A DNA stretch of 64,000 bases from Oligoflexia bacterium (GCA_034439615.1 JAWXAT010000025.1:31475-95474); one strand, 5' to 3'; counted from the stretch's first letter, positions 46,839-57,005 are shown. Notes: generated from the sequence alone by a model not told the origin. Numbers and translations: made by a program.

Positions 46839-47978
46839 TTATACGTCAATTACTTTGCGAACTTTTTTTGCTAGCGCTAAGGCATGCACACTATTTTTCC
46901 CAACAACATTTACATGTCCCAATTTTCTACCAAGTGTGGCGCCAGCTTTACCATACCAATGTATCCAACTTTGCGCATGAGCCTTATCAAATGTAATTCT
47001 TGACTGATCTTTTTGAATTGCACCAATGATATTCATCATTGCCCCAGCTTTAACAGCCAAGTTCGTATCACCAAGAGAATATCCAAGAACAGCTCTCCAA
47101 TGTTGTTCAAATTGACTTACAGTGCATGCATTCATAGTTATATGTCCTGAATTATGCACACGCGGAGCAATCTCATTGACCACAACATCGCCATTATTAA
47201 GCCAAAACATTTCGACTCCAAAAACGCCGATACCCTCAAACTTTTTGATAACTTTCTGAGCAATATCCTGAGCTTTTTTGACAATATTTTTAGGTATACC
47301 TGCCGGGATCATAGTCCATTGACACATTCCATTTTCTTGATGAGTTTCAATAATAGGATAACAATTCGTTTCACCCGTGATAGAACGAGCTACAATAACA
47401 GCAATCTCTTTTTTAAATTTCGCCAACGGCTCTGCATATCCATTAAAACTGGAGTAATCTTTTTTAAATGTTTCATAATCAAATTTGTCTTTGCCCTGAA
47501 TAATAAAAGTACCGCGGCCATCATAACCAAATTGTGCTTTTTTAAGAACAAATGAAGGCCCAAATTTTTCTTCTACTTTATGAATATCCTCAAGTGATCG
47601 CACCGGAATAAAATCAAGCGTTGGAATCTTATATTTTTTCAAATTATTTTTTTGATCTAATTTATTTTGCACTAATTGAAGACAATCAAGACTAGGGTAC
47701 AATGGTTTTGCCCCTAGAACAGCTTGTAGTAGAGCAAGATCCACAAATTCGTTTTCGATGACCAATACATCAACTTTGTCATAAAACTTTGCCAAGCTTT
47801 CAACTGATTGATCATCGATAAAAGCTTCAGCGGCTACCTCAACAGCACATTCATCCATAGAGCGAACAAACACATAAGGCCTTAGGCCAAGGTTATAAGC
47901 CGACAATGCCAACATCCGAGCGAGTTGTCCGCCCCCAAGTATTCCTACTTTTACAGGCAATAATTTTGCATTGCTCAT
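46839..47978 (-). CDS. purK: N5-carboxyaminoimidazole ribonucleotide synthase
   Basis: ATP-grasp enzyme that carboxylates AIR in purine biosynthesis, the partner of PurE encoded next. 379 aa. Visible: VGILGGGQLARMLALSAYNL, KAQFGYDGRGTFII in the ATP-grasp domain, EIAVIVARSITGETNCYPII, GVFGVEMFWLNNGDVVVNEI with the metal-binding Glu and Asn, APRVHNSGHITMNAC, and the C-terminal VNVVGKNSVHAL. Its start overlaps the thioredoxin gene stop by four bases. Confidence 0.95.
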   Translation of the reverse strand: MSNAKLLPVKVGILGGGQLARMLALSAYNLGLRPYVFVRSMDECAVEVAAEAFIDDQSVESLAKFYDKVDVLVIENEFVDLALLQAVLGAKPLYPSLDCLQLVQNKLDQKNNLKKYKIPTLDFIPVRSLEDIHKVEEKFGPSFVLKKAQFGYDGRGTFIIQGKDKFDYETFKKDYSSFNGYAEPLAKFKKEIAVIVARSITGETNCYPIIETHQENGMCQWTMIPAGIPKNIVKKAQDIAQKVIKKFEGIGVFGVEMFWLNNGDVVVNEIAPRVHNSGHITMNACTVSQFEQHWRAVLGYSLGDTNLAVKAGAMMNIIGAIQKDQSRITFDKAHAQSWIHWYGKAGATLGRKLGHVNVVGKNSVHALALAKKVRKVIDV

Positions 47979-48598
47979 TTATTCACTTTCATTAGTGTTT
48001 CTAAAAATTCAATAAACTCAGGCGAAATCCAATTCTGTTGATCCAATACTTTTCTAACAAGTTTTTTATCTTTTCCAATAATATAAGTTTCAGGAATTTT
48101 CTTTGTGCCATAAGTTTCCGCAAGTTTACCAGAAACATCAATGCCCGCAATAAAGTTTTTAGCCGAAGGTTGTGGCCCAGCCGTTAAAAATGTATTCATT
48201 GCTTCGAAATTATCATCCATAGATACTGCAATTATTTTAAGCCGCTGATCATCAGCATATCGCTTAGATAATTCTACAAAGCTTGGATACTCCACATGAC
48301 ATGGCTCACACCAACTCGCCCAAAAATTAAGGATGATGACCGTATTTTGATAATCCAAAAGTTTTATATAATTAACACTAGCCGGATCAATTTTTCCTGC
48401 TTTCACTAAAGCTTGATCAAATCGGGGTATACTAAAATCCGGCACTCCGGTTTTTTGAAACTGTTCTATTTGACTGGCATAACTAACTTCTAAAGGAGAT
48501 GTAACAAATAATTTAATTCCATATGAGCCAATACCCATAAAAACCAGAACTAAAACCATCAATTTCAATCTTGAATTCATTTTATTAATTCTGGTCAT
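47975..48598 (-). CDS. TlpA-like periplasmic thioredoxin
   Basis: A 207-aa membrane-anchored thioredoxin-fold protein. One N-terminal transmembrane segment (MVLVLVFMGIGSYGIKLFV) precedes a TlpA/ResA-type domain with the active site FWASWCEPCHVEYPSFVEL and a cis-Pro loop KKIPETYIIGK. A long linker sits before the redox domain. It probably reduces disulfides in the periplasm (for example in c-type cytochrome maturation), which would fit the CxxCH proteins elsewhere in the window; inference. Start ATG 48598; an ATG at 48580 is possible. It overlaps purK. Confidence 0.88.
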   Translation of the reverse strand: MTRINKMNSRLKLMVLVLVFMGIGSYGIKLFVTSPLEVSYASQIEQFQKTGVPDFSIPRFDQALVKAGKIDPASVNYIKLLDYQNTVIILNFWASWCEPCHVEYPSFVELSKRYADDQRLKIIAVSMDDNFEAMNTFLTAGPQPSAKNFIAGIDVSGKLAETYGTKKIPETYIIGKDKKLVRKVLDQQNWISPEFIEFLETLMKVNK

Positions 48599-48671
48599 GT
48601 GTCTTACTCAACTGTGTTATTCAATATCCTTAAAACTGACTTTTATAGTGACATTTGAAGACAAACATTCA

Positions 48672-48709
48672 AACAAAAAAAACAGGCAACTTCTTATGGA
48701 AGTTGCCTG
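48672..48709 (-). terminator. Strong terminator of the ribosomal-protein operon
   Basis: The stem CAGGCAACTTC / GAAGTTGCCTG (11 bp; 48683-48693 and 48699-48709) is followed on the minus strand by TTTTTTTTG. It lies about 30 bases after rplQ and before the thioredoxin gene. Confidence 0.92.
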
Positions 48710-48740
48710 CTCTGAATTACTATTTTAAAAGACCCTAGCC

Positions 48741-49301
48741 TTACTTGCTTTTCTTTTTAGCAGGAGCCTTGGTTTCTTTTTTTGCAGCTTTTGTAGCTTT
48801 AGCCGCTGCTGTTGTAGATGCTTTTGCTTCGCGAGCAACTTTTTTATCATCGCGCGCTTTAGCTTTTGCCTCTTTACCGCCCGCTGCTAAGTCTTTCTCA
48901 GCTTTTTTGGCTTTCTTTGTGGTCTCTTTATCGACTTTCTTAAGTTGTGCATCAAGAAATTCAATAAGTGCCATCTCAGCATTATCACCAGGACGACGAC
49001 CTAATCGGTAAATACGGGTGTAACCACCAGCACGGTCTTTAAAACGTGGCGCAAGTTCCGCAAACACTTTTGCAACTGTCTCTTTATTAGGAATTCGAGA
49101 TAACAAAAGCCTTCTATCTGCTAATGAACCACGTTTGCCTAAGGTCACAGCTTTCTCAGCCCAACGGCGAAGCTCTTTTGCTTTCGCAAGTGTAGTTGAA
49201 ATACGCTCATGTTCAACAAGACTAATCACGAGATTTCTTAAAAGCCACACACGCTGATTGTAAGGCCGGCTGAAACTTTGTGTTCTAGACGCGTGTCTCA
49301 T
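48741..49301 (-). CDS. rplQ: 50S ribosomal protein L17, with long basic tail
   Basis: Large-subunit protein near the peptide exit tunnel. The L17 core occupies about residues 1-120: MRHASRTQSFSRPYNQRVWL, EHERISTTLAKAKELRRWAE, and YTRIYRLGRRPGDNAEMALI. Residues beyond about 125 form a Lys/Ala-rich tail (KKAKKAEKDLAA ... APAKKKSK) of some 60 residues, unlike the usual 115-130-aa protein. It is the last gene of the operon, two bases after rpoA, with a strong terminator after it. Confidence 0.95.
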   Translation of the reverse strand: MRHASRTQSFSRPYNQRVWLLRNLVISLVEHERISTTLAKAKELRRWAEKAVTLGKRGSLADRRLLLSRIPNKETVAKVFAELAPRFKDRAGGYTRIYRLGRRPGDNAEMALIEFLDAQLKKVDKETTKKAKKAEKDLAAGGKEAKAKARDDKKVAREAKASTTAAAKATKAAKKETKAPAKKKSK

Positions 49302-49303
49302 AC

Positions 49304-50329
49304 TTAGTTATCCTTCTTAGGCTCGTTAGGGTTCCAATTTTGTGGAGGCCACCCATCGAGTTTCATTCCCAATGACAATCCCATTTCATTTAAAATATCT
49401 TTGATTTCATTCAAAGATTTACGACCAAAGTTTTTAGTCTTAAGCATTTCCGCTTCTGTTTTTTGAACAAGTTCACCAATGTAACGAATGTTGGCGTTCT
49501 TTAAGCAGTTTGCTGAACGAACTGACAACTCAAGGTCATCAACAGAACGAAAGAGGTGTTCGTTGAGAGTCGGTGAAGACTTCTCAAGTTCATCTGCTTC
49601 TGGCTCCATGCTCTCATCAAAATTGATAAAAACTTGGAGTTGTTCTTTCATGATTTTGCTACCAAGACTAACAGCTTCTTCTGGCTGAATACTTCCGTCT
49701 GTCCAAACTTCAAATGTGAGTTTGTCATAGTCAGTACGTTGACCTACACGTGCGTATGTAACGTTGTAGTTTACGCGACGAATAGGACTGAAAATAGAGT
49801 CAACGGCAATATACCCAACAGGCAATTCTTGTTGCTGTTCATCTGATGGCACATAACCACGGCCCAACTTAATCAAAATCTCAGCAGAAAATTTTCCACC
49901 TTTACCTAAAGTAGCAATGTGCTGTTCAGGATTTAAGATTTCAACTTGATCATCTGTTTGAATATCGGCACCTGTAATTGGACCTTCAGATGTTTTTTCA
50001 ATACGCAGAGTCTTTGGACTTGCTGTGTATTGTTTGAATCGAAGAAGTTTCAGATTTAAAATAATATCTGTAACGTCTTCAACTACATCGGGAATTGTGC
50101 TGAACTCATGTAATACGCTTTCAAAGCGAACTGCAGATACAGCAGATCCCATCATTGAACCCAAAAGTACTCGACGTAAGGAGTTACCAATAGTAACGCC
50201 ATAACCTCTTTCAAGAGGTTTCACGGTGAATTTACCATAGGTGTCCGTAAGAGATTCTTTTTCGATCTCAAAACTTTTTGGGCGGATTAAATCTCTCCAA
50301 AATTTATAATAATGTTCCTGCATACCCAT
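49304..50329 (-). CDS. rpoA: RNA polymerase alpha subunit
   Basis: 341 aa. The N-terminal dimerisation domain includes [19 protein letters not shown] and [20 protein letters not shown]; a linker leads to the C-terminal DNA-binding domain with [34 protein letters not shown] and LGMKL. The start at ATG 50329 ([14 protein letters not shown]) has AAGGG close upstream; an ATG two codons later is possible. It lies between rpsD and rplQ as in most bacteria. Confidence 0.98.
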   Translation of the reverse strand: MGMQEHYYKFWRDLIRPKSFEIEKESLTDTYGKFTVKPLERGYGVTIGNSLRRVLLGSMMGSAVSAVRFESVLHEFSTIPDVVEDVTDIILNLKLLRFKQYTASPKTLRIEKTSEGPITGADIQTDDQVEILNPEQHIATLGKGGKFSAEILIKLGRGYVPSDEQQQELPVGYIAVDSIFSPIRRVNYNVTYARVGQRTDYDKLTFEVWTDGSIQPEEAVSLGSKIMKEQLQVFINFDESMEPEADELEKSSPTLNEHLFRSVDDLELSVRSANCLKNANIRYIGELVQKTEAEMLKTKNFGRKSLNEIKDILNEMGLSLGMKLDGWPPQNWNPNEPKKDN

Positions 50330-50343
50330 GTCGCCCTTGCTCC

Positions 50344-50970
50344 TTATCTTGAATAATATTCTACAACCATGTGTTCTTCGATTGGGAAAGTTACATCCTC
50401 ACGAGTAGGTGTATCCTTGATGGTACCTTTAAAGTCACCATGTGCAGGATCCAACCACTTGGGAATTTCCCTTCGCTTAGCTCCTTCAATCGCAGCCATG
50501 ACTTTATCCATCTGGCGGCTCTTTTCACGAACTTCAATAATATCGCCTTTTTTAAGTTCATAGCTTGGCATGTTAACCATTTTGCCATTCACCATGAAAT
50601 GACTGTGCTTCACTAAATGCTTCGCCTCATTTCGGCTGCTAGCAAAACCCAAAAGATAGACGGTATTATCTAAGCGACGCTCAAGCTTGAGCAGTAATGT
50701 TTCACCAGTAACGCCTTTTTCTTGCTCAGAATCTCTGAAGTAACGGCGAAATTGGCTTTCAAATATTCCGTAAATTCTTTTTACCTTCTGCTTCTCGCGA
50801 AGTTGAAGAGCAAATTCAGAAAATTTCATTCTTGCTTGACCATGCTGTCCCGGGGGGTAAGGACGACGCTCAAAACTACACTTGTCAGTGTAACAGCGGT
50901 CACCCTTCAAAAACAATTTCATGTTCTCTCTGCGACATAGTCTACATACATGTTTAATAGCACGACTCAA
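50344..50970 (-). CDS. rpsD: 30S ribosomal protein S4
   Basis: 16S rRNA-binding assembly protein. 208 aa. It shows the zinc-type N-terminus with four Cys ([14 protein letters not shown], then CYTDKCSF), PYPPGQHGQ, and the S4 RNA-binding domain with [19 protein letters not shown] and [19 protein letters not shown]. Sits between rpsK and rpoA. Confidence 0.98.
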   Translation of the reverse strand: MSRAIKHVCRLCRRENMKLFLKGDRCYTDKCSFERRPYPPGQHGQARMKFSEFALQLREKQKVKRIYGIFESQFRRYFRDSEQEKGVTGETLLLKLERRLDNTVYLLGFASSRNEAKHLVKHSHFMVNGKMVNMPSYELKKGDIIEVREKSRQMDKVMAAIEGAKRREIPKWLDPAHGDFKGTIKDTPTREDVTFPIEEHMVVEYYSR

Positions 50971-50990
50971 AGTTCTAACCTCCTGTAGTC

Positions 50991-51398
50991 TTAGATTCTT
51001 CTACGCTTAGGCGGACGACACCCATTATGTGGGATTGGGGTAACGTCTTTGATGGAGGTAATGCGCAGACCAGCAGCAGCCAACGCACGCAAAGCCGGCT
51101 CCCTGCCAGCTCCGGGACCTTTTACAAAAACACCCACTGTACGCATTCCGCATTCTACGGCTTTACGAGCAGCGTCTTCAGCTGCAACTTGCGCAGCAAA
51201 AGGGGTTCCCTTACGAGAACCTTTGAAACCTTTATGTCCAGAACTCGACCAAGCAACTACAGCTCCACTCACATCACTGATCGTGACGATTGTATTACCA
51301 AATGATGCTTGAATATGTGCGAGTCCAGATTGGACGTTTCTTTTTACTTTTTTCTTTTTAACAACGCCTTTTTTTACAACTTCGGGCTGTGTAGCCAT
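50991..51398 (-). CDS. rpsK: 30S ribosomal protein S11
   Basis: 135 aa. The platform protein of the small subunit. Motifs: [56 protein letters not shown] and the C-terminal [19 protein letters not shown] basic N-terminal extension ([13 protein letters not shown]) precedes the core. Confidence 0.98.
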   Translation of the reverse strand: MATQPEVVKKGVVKKKKVKRNVQSGLAHIQASFGNTIVTISDVSGAVVAWSSSGHKGFKGSRKGTPFAAQVAAEDAARKAVECGMRTVGVFVKGPGAGREPALRALAAAGLRITSIKDVTPIPHNGCRPPKRRRI

Positions 51399-51463
51399 TT
51401 TTTTATTACCTCTTTAACCCTATAAAATTTGTTTACGTGTCAGTACATCAAGCGGCACTGAAA

Positions 51464-51847
51464 TTATTTAGATGTTGGTGCTTGTTTTTTTCCAGCAATT
51501 GTTTTGCGTGGGCCTTTACGAACGCGTGCATTGGTACGAGTACGCTGACCACGAGTTGGTAAACTACGACGATGACGAATTCCACGGTAACAACCAAGAT
51601 CCATCAAACGTTTAATATTTAATGCAACCTCACGACGCAAATCACCTTCAAGTTTAAAATCGCGATCAATAACTTCTCTGATCTTTGCAATATCAACATC
51701 TGAAAGTGTATCGGTACGTTTAGCTTCATCAACGCCAGCTTCTTTCAAAATCTTGCGAGATGAACTAACACCAATACCGAAAATGTAGGTAAGGCCGATT
51801 ACAATTCTTTTATTTCTGGGAAGATCGACACCAGCTAAACGAGCCAT
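51464..51847 (-). CDS. rpsM: 30S ribosomal protein S13
   Basis: 127 aa. Head protein of the small subunit contacting the P-site tRNA and 50S. Begins [20 protein letters not shown], includes [52 protein letters not shown]. It follows rpmJ by eight bases and precedes rpsK. Confidence 0.98.
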   Translation of the reverse strand: MARLAGVDLPRNKRIVIGLTYIFGIGVSSSRKILKEAGVDEAKRTDTLSDVDIAKIREVIDRDFKLEGDLRREVALNIKRLMDLGCYRGIRHRRSLPTRGQRTRTNARVRKGPRKTIAGKKQAPTSK

Positions 51848-51854
51848 TTACAAA

Positions 51855-51968
51855 TTACCCCTGACGTTGTTTATGTTTTGGGTTGTCACAAATTACGCGA
51901 ACAACGCCACGACGTTTAATTAATTTACATTTCACACAAATCTTTTTTACTGACGCACGTACTTTCAT
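51855..51968 (-). CDS. rpmJ: 50S ribosomal protein L36
   Basis: 37 aa, read directly from the sequence because it is short. It begins [20 protein letters not shown], continues [17 protein letters not shown] and shows the zinc ligands CxxC ... C ... H. It lies between infA and rpsM as usual in the alpha operon. Confidence 0.96.
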   Translation of the reverse strand: MKVRASVKKICVKCKLIKRRGVVRVICDNPKHKQRQG

Positions 51969-51987
51969 TTTTTCTCTCACTAAGCGC

Positions 51988-52221
51988 TTATTGAGCGCGG
52001 AAAATAATTCTTCCTCGAGTTAAATCATATGGAGAAAGTTCTACAGTTACTTTGTCACCAGGTAAAATACGAATATAGTGCATGCGCATTTTTCCTGAAA
52101 TATGAGCCAAAACTTTGTGTCCGTTGGCAAGTTGTACACGAAACATCGCATTGGGAAGAGGTTCTAAAACCGTACCCTCAACTTCTATGCTTTCTTCTTT
52201 TGCCATAACTCCCGACGACAT
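51988..52221 (-). CDS. infA: Translation initiation factor IF-1
   Basis: 77 aa from the ATG at 52221; the conserved family start [20 protein letters not shown] is at 52206. The S1/OB-fold core ([30 protein letters not shown]) is complete. The stop of map and the ATG at 52221 overlap as TAATG, which favours the longer form by translational coupling; GGGAG is only two bases before the inner ATG. The true N-terminus is therefore uncertain by five residues. Confidence 0.95.
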   Translation of the reverse strand: MSSGVMAKEESIEVEGTVLEPLPNAMFRVQLANGHKVLAHISGKMRMHYIRILPGDKVTVELSPYDLTRGRIIFRAQ

Positions 52222-52976
52222 TATAAAATATCCCGGTCACTCAGTATTACCGGGCCTTGTTCTGTTATTGCCACAGTGTGTTCAAAATGAGCTGCGAGAC
52301 TACCATCCACAGTTACAGCTGTCCAGTTGTTTTTAAGCACTTTCACCTTGTAACTTCCAACAGTTATCATTGGTTCAATTGCGATTACCATTCCTGGCTC
52401 AAGCTTGATTCCGACACCTTTTTTTCCAAAATTTGGAACCTGTGGCTCCTCATGAAGTGATCTGCCGATACCATGTCCAACAAACTCACGTACTACGCCG
52501 TATCCATGTTTTTCTGCATGTTCTTGTACGGCATATCCCAAATCTCCTAATCGGTTACCGGGATAAGCAGCCTCAATGCCCTTATAAAGGCATTCACGTG
52601 TTACTTTTATGAGTTTTTGAGCTTCAGGGCTAATTTTACCAATAGGTATTGTTACTGCCGAATCTCCATACCATCCATCGAATACAACGCCAAAATCAAT
52701 ACCAACAATATCACCACTTTTTAGAATGCGATCGTCTGGAATCCCATGAACAACTTCTTCATTAACACTTATGCAAAGTGTTTTAGGAAAACCGTGATAA
52801 CCCTTAAATGCAGGCTGAGCACCCTTCTTTATGGTTAAATCATACGCCCTTTTATCAAGGTCATTGGGTGACATGCCTTCGGTAGTTTCATCAATGAGGA
52901 TTTGAAGAATTTCAGCAACGATCTGAGAAGCTTTTTTAATTTTCGAAATTTCACGCTCTGACTTCACTGTGTACAT
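52221..52976 (-). CDS. map: Methionine aminopeptidase, type I
   Basis: Removes initiator Met from nascent proteins. 251 aa. Metal ligands are visible in [20 protein letters not shown] (two Asp), [20 protein letters not shown] (His), [13 protein letters not shown] (Glu) and [16 protein letters not shown] (Glu). It follows adk by one base, and its stop overlaps infA. Confidence 0.97.
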   Translation of the reverse strand: MYTVKSEREISKIKKASQIVAEILQILIDETTEGMSPNDLDKRAYDLTIKKGAQPAFKGYHGFPKTLCISVNEEVVHGIPDDRILKSGDIVGIDFGVVFDGWYGDSAVTIPIGKISPEAQKLIKVTRECLYKGIEAAYPGNRLGDLGYAVQEHAEKHGYGVVREFVGHGIGRSLHEEPQVPNFGKKGVGIKLEPGMVIAIEPMITVGSYKVKVLKNNWTAVTVDGSLAAHFEHTVAITEQGPVILSDRDIL

Positions 52977-52977
52977 A

Positions 52978-53619
52978 TTAAGATTTCACTGCAGAGCAAA
53001 TACGGTCAAACACAGAATTCGGTTCACCAACCCCATCAACATTTACAAATTTCTGAGCTTTTTGAAAATAGCTTTTCAAAGGGGCGGTACTCTTTTCATA
53101 AACCTCTAAACGTGTATCAATTACTTCTTCTTTATCGTCGGGGCGTTGTTCAAGTTTTCCTTGGCATAAATCACATATGCCAGCATTTTTTGAAGGTTTC
53201 AATATTGTATGAAACGTTGCTCCACATGATGAACAAATACGTCTTCCCGTTAATCTTGATTTGAGTAATTCCCGAGGCACTTCAAGAAAAATTGCACGAT
53301 TTACCTGCGCATTTTCATTTTTTAAAAGTAAATCTAATGATTCAGCTTGAGCAGTAGTGCGAGGAAATCCATCCAAAAGCATTCCTGCTTTCTTTTGAAC
53401 TTTCATTACTTCTTGAATAAGCCCCACAACAATTGAATCGGAAACAAGAACTCCAGAATCTAAATATTTTTTAGCTTCAAGACCAAGTGGTGTTTGAGCT
53501 TTGATGGCAGCACGAAGAAGATCGCCGGTACTAACATGTGTGAGATGAAATTTTTCAGCAATTAGTTGAGATTGAGTCCCTTTGCCGGCACCAGGAGGAC
53601 CAAACAAAACTAAGTTCAA
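52978..53619 (-). CDS. adk: Adenylate kinase, zinc-lid type
   Basis: Interconverts AMP, ADP and ATP. 213 aa. The P-loop is LFGPPGAGKGTQSQLIAEK; LLDGFPRTTAQAESL is the family signature. The LID domain carries a Zn-binding set CSSCGATFH and CDLCQGKL, as in the long Gram-positive-like and delta-type enzymes. It overlaps the secY stop by four bases. Confidence 0.97.
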   Translation of the reverse strand: MNLVLFGPPGAGKGTQSQLIAEKFHLTHVSTGDLLRAAIKAQTPLGLEAKKYLDSGVLVSDSIVVGLIQEVMKVQKKAGMLLDGFPRTTAQAESLDLLLKNENAQVNRAIFLEVPRELLKSRLTGRRICSSCGATFHTILKPSKNAGICDLCQGKLEQRPDDKEEVIDTRLEVYEKSTAPLKSYFQKAQKFVNVDGVGEPNSVFDRICSAVKS

Positions 53620-54935
53620 TTAGAGGCCCTCCGCCCACGGATTTTAGCTCCTCGCATGAAACCTTCATATTGATGTGTAATGAGATGTGATTGAATTTGC
53701 TGAACGGTATCTAGAGCCACACCAACAAGAATCAACAGACTCGTTCCACCAAAATAAAATGGAACTTTCGCTTGAGCAATAAGTAACCCTGGCAAGACGC
53801 ACACAGCACTAAGATAGATGGCGCCACCAACGGTAATTCGACTTAATACTCCCTCAACATAGTCAGCAGTACTTTTACCAGCACGAATTCCAGGAATAAA
53901 TCCGCCGTATTTTTTTAAATTTTCAGCCATGTCATCGGGCTTAAATACAATTGCGGTATAGAAAAAACAGAAAAATACAATCAAAGCGACATAAAGCACA
54001 TTGTACAACACGCCCGTAGGCTGAATGGCATCTTGAATACTATTCATCCACGGAGCTTTAATAAATTGAGCTAACGTTGCCGGAAACATTAGAAGACTTG
54101 AAGCAAAAATAGGAGGAATAACACCCGCAAAATTTATCTTAAGAGGCAAATGTGTACTTTGTCCGCCCATAACTTTTCTACCAGATATTCTTTGGGAATA
54201 CTGAACAGGTATACGCCGTTGCCCGACTTCTAAGAAAATTATAATCGCAACAACAGCAATCATTAGAGCTAAGATTCCAAGACCAATGATTGGACTCATT
54301 TCACCTGATTTCATCAATTCAATAGAATTAAGAAATCCACCAGGTAATCCCGCAATGATGCCAGCCGCAATCAACAGACTTGTTCCGTTGCCAATCCCTT
54401 TTTCTGTCATCTGCTCACCGAGCCACATGATAAAGCAAGATCCTGCAGTAAGTGTAATTACAGTCATTACTTTAAAGGGAATACCTCCTACAAAAGTACC
54501 TAAAATTAAAGGCTGCCCTGAAGGTGCAGTTGAGTTTTCAAGATATGTTGCAATTCCTAAACCCTGAATAATACAGAGCACAACCGTACCGTAACGTGTG
54601 TATTGCTGAATTTTCTTTCGCCCTTGCTCGCCTTCTTTATTAAGGGCTTCAAGATATGGAAAAACAGCTGTGAGCAATTGAAAAATAATTGAACTTGAAA
54701 TGTAAGGCATGATCCCTAAAGCAAAAATAGAAAGCCGCTGAAGAGCTCCACCACTAAAAAGATTAAAGATACCAAGAATTCCATTATTCTGAGCTTGGAA
54801 AAAAGAATCTAATGCCGCACCGTTAATTCCAGGTGTGGGTACATGGGAGCCGAAACGAAATACGGCAATCATCGCCAGGACAAATAGAAGTCGTCGTCTG
54901 AGTTCAGGAATCTTTGCTAGTCCTTCGATTGCCAC
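53616..54935 (-). CDS. secY: Preprotein translocase subunit SecY
   Basis: Ten-helix channel subunit of the Sec translocon in the inner membrane. 439 aa. Visible: FVLAMIAVFRFGSHVPTPGI at helix 1, the plug region, IMPYISSSIIFQLLTAVFPY, GIGNGTSLLIAAGIIAGLPG, GQRRIPVQYSQRISGRKVMG and the C-terminal TVQQIQSHLITHQYEGFM. It lies between rplO (two bases) and adk (overlap). Confidence 0.98.
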   Translation of the reverse strand: MAIEGLAKIPELRRRLLFVLAMIAVFRFGSHVPTPGINGAALDSFFQAQNNGILGIFNLFSGGALQRLSIFALGIMPYISSSIIFQLLTAVFPYLEALNKEGEQGRKKIQQYTRYGTVVLCIIQGLGIATYLENSTAPSGQPLILGTFVGGIPFKVMTVITLTAGSCFIMWLGEQMTEKGIGNGTSLLIAAGIIAGLPGGFLNSIELMKSGEMSPIIGLGILALMIAVVAIIIFLEVGQRRIPVQYSQRISGRKVMGGQSTHLPLKINFAGVIPPIFASSLLMFPATLAQFIKAPWMNSIQDAIQPTGVLYNVLYVALIVFFCFFYTAIVFKPDDMAENLKKYGGFIPGIRAGKSTADYVEGVLSRITVGGAIYLSAVCVLPGLLIAQAKVPFYFGGTSLLILVGVALDTVQQIQSHLITHQYEGFMRGAKIRGRRASN

Positions 54936-54937
54936 TT

Positions 54938-55378
54938 TTACTTAATCTCCTCGATGGTTCCACCTGCTGATTTAATACCTTGCCCTGCTCGATCACTAAA
55001 TTTATGGGCTTTAACGATCAATTTTTTTGTTAATTGACCTCTGCCCAAAACTTTAATTGGAAGACCCGTCTTTGCAATTCCAGCCTTAACTAAAATTTCA
55101 GGAGTAACAGTTCCGTCAAAACGAGCCAACTGATCTAAATTAACAGTGCTATATTCTGTACGAAAAATATTTGTGAAACCAAATTTTGGTAAACGACGAT
55201 GCAAAGGCATTTGTCCGCCCTCAAATCCTCTTTGTACAACACCATGTGAACGAGCTTTTTTACCCTTGTGTCCACGAGTCGCTGTCTTACCATGACCTGA
55301 ACCTGGTCCACGGCCAATACGCTTATTTTTTTTGGTGGCTCCTCTCAGAACCTCCAATTGAGATAACATGTTAGCCAT
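54938..55378 (-). CDS. rplO: 50S ribosomal protein L15
   Basis: 146 aa. Late-assembly 23S rRNA-binding protein. [40 protein letters not shown] and RLPKFGFTN are characteristic. It follows rpmD by two bases and precedes secY. Confidence 0.97.
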   Translation of the reverse strand: MANMLSQLEVLRGATKKNKRIGRGPGSGHGKTATRGHKGKKARSHGVVQRGFEGGQMPLHRRLPKFGFTNIFRTEYSTVNLDQLARFDGTVTPEILVKAGIAKTGLPIKVLGRGQLTKKLIVKAHKFSDRAGQGIKSAGGTIEEIK

Positions 55379-55380
55379 GA

Positions 55381-55566
55381 TCAGCTTCCTTTCTGTACTT
55401 CAAGAAGGTGCTGCACATGAAAAATCATTCCGCGAGTAGCGGGATTATCTTTCACTACAGATTCGGAGTTTCTCTTACGAAGTCCGAGACCTTTGACAGT
55501 TGCGCGCTGTGAAGGCGTGCTACCAATAATGCTTCTAATTAATTTTACTTTGAATGTTTTTGCCAT
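55381..55566 (-). CDS. rpmD: 50S ribosomal protein L30
   Basis: 61 aa. Short 23S-binding protein: [33 protein letters not shown], and [18 protein letters not shown]. Tight between rpsE and rplO. Confidence 0.96.
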   Translation of the reverse strand: MAKTFKVKLIRSIIGSTPSQRATVKGLGLRKRNSESVVKDNPATRGMIFHVQHLLEVQKGS

Positions 55567-55577
55567 AAAAGTCTCTT

Positions 55578-56054
55578 TTACACTGTTACTTGTCTAAGTT
55601 TATCAACTGTTTCTCGCGTTTGAAGCTGCTTCAAACCAGAAAGCGTTGCGCGCACCACATTATGGGGATTACTTGTACCAATACATTTTGTCAGAATATT
55701 TTTAACTCCTGCAGATTCTAATACCGCCCGAACAGCTCCACCGGCAATAACCCCGGTACCATCACTTGCTGGTTTCAAAAGAACTTGGCTTGCACCAAAT
55801 CTCCCGAGAACTTGGTGAGGAATACCACCATCGTGGATGGCAAGATGAACCATATTTTTACGAGCTTGTCGGCTTGCTTTTCCGATAGCTTCTGGAACTT
55901 CGTTAGCTTTACCTAATCCGACACCAATGGTGCCTTTTCCGTTCCCGATAACTACTAATGCTGAGAATGAGAATCTGCGTCCGCCCTTAACAACTTTAGC
56001 AACACGATTGATACAGATTACTCGCTCTTCAAATTCGGAATTTTGCTCCGCCAT
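55578..56054 (-). CDS. rpsE: 30S ribosomal protein S5
   Basis: 158 aa. Accuracy protein of the small subunit. Visible: [39 protein letters not shown], and [20 protein letters not shown]. It lies between rplR and rpmD. Confidence 0.98.
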   Translation of the reverse strand: MAEQNSEFEERVICINRVAKVVKGGRRFSFSALVVIGNGKGTIGVGLGKANEVPEAIGKASRQARKNMVHLAIHDGGIPHQVLGRFGASQVLLKPASDGTGVIAGGAVRAVLESAGVKNILTKCIGTSNPHNVVRATLSGLKQLQTRETVDKLRQVTV

Positions 56055-56072
56055 ACTTTCTCCAGTTTCTTC

Positions 56073-56444
56073 TTAAAATTTCAATCCAGCTTCGCGAGCC
56101 GAATCTGCAACTTCTTTTACTTTTCCGTGGTATCTATAACCATTTCTATCGAACACGACGGCAATAATATTTTTTTCTTTTGCACGTTTAGCAACAACAC
56201 CACCCATTTTTTTGGCTGCTTCTTTATCTTTTTTTCCACCAAAATCTTTTTCAAGAGTTGAGCATGCTACCAAAGTTCGCCCAGCTGTATCATCAATCAA
56301 TTGAACGTAGAGATGGCTAAGGCTTTTAAAAATAGTCATGCGTGGACGATCAGTTGTCCCTGAAATCGCCTTACGAATTCGCATTTTCTTTTTGAAGCGT
56401 CCAACTCTTTTTTTCTCTGTCTTATTACGATATTTAATAGCCAC
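56073..56444 (-). CDS. rplR: 50S ribosomal protein L18
   Basis: 123 aa. 5S rRNA-binding protein. [59 protein letters not shown] and [15 protein letters not shown] are typical. Between rplF and rpsE. Confidence 0.97.
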   Translation of the reverse strand: MAIKYRNKTEKKRVGRFKKKMRIRKAISGTTDRPRMTIFKSLSHLYVQLIDDTAGRTLVACSTLEKDFGGKKDKEAAKKMGGVVAKRAKEKNIIAVVFDRNGYRYHGKVKEVADSAREAGLKF

Positions 56445-56452
56445 AAGCTACC

Positions 56453-56995
56453 TCACTTACTTACTGATTTACCGGCTTTACGTCGGATCGTCTCGGTATC
56501 GTATTTAATACCTTTTCCTTGATATGGCTCAGGTTCTTTGAAGCCACGTATTTTAGCGGCTACCAAGCCCACTAAATTGCGGTCTGCGCCGCTAACAATA
56601 ACACGCGTATTTTTTTCAACCTTAATTTCGATTCCTGTTGGAATATCAAAATCAATGTCGTGTGTGAATCCAAGATTAAGCTGGAGTTTTTTACCAGCAA
56701 CATTGGCCTTATAACCTACACCGTTAATATCTAAAATTTTTGTGAATCCCTGTGTGACACCTGTCACAGCGTTATTCAACAATGCACGATACAAACCATG
56801 CAATGCGCGAACTTTTTTTGATTCATTGGCACGCGCCAAGGTCAACAAACCACCTTCAACTTTTGCGGTGATTGCCGGGTTTAACTTGTAGCTCAATGAA
56901 GTTTTAGCACCCTTAACGGTAACTGTGTTTCCAGCGCCAATATTAATTTGAACTTCTTTGCCGAAATTAACCGGCATTTTTCCAATACGTGACAT
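56453..56995 (-). CDS. rplF: 50S ribosomal protein L6
   Basis: 180 aa. 23S-binding protein near the factor-binding site. Begins MSRIGKMPVNF, includes MNNAVTG-region residues (RALLNNAVTGVTQGFTKIL), DINGVGYKANVAGKKLQLNL and EPYQGKGIKYDTETIRRKAG. Between rpsH and rplR. Confidence 0.97.
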   Translation of the reverse strand: MSRIGKMPVNFGKEVQINIGAGNTVTVKGAKTSLSYKLNPAITAKVEGGLLTLARANESKKVRALHGLYRALLNNAVTGVTQGFTKILDINGVGYKANVAGKKLQLNLGFTHDIDFDIPTGIEIKVEKNTRVIVSGADRNLVGLVAAKIRGFKEPEPYQGKGIKYDTETIRRKAGKSVSK

Positions 56996-57005
56996 ATTTT
57001 ACCTC

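Noticed and set aside
46580..46996. 138-aa plus-strand frame across the purE-purK gap
   Set aside because: It covers the ends of two certain genes on the other strand; its composition is that of an antisense shadow.
48745..49011. Ala/Phe-rich plus-strand frame opposite rplQ
   Set aside because: It mirrors the Lys/Ala-rich L17 tail and has no independent support.
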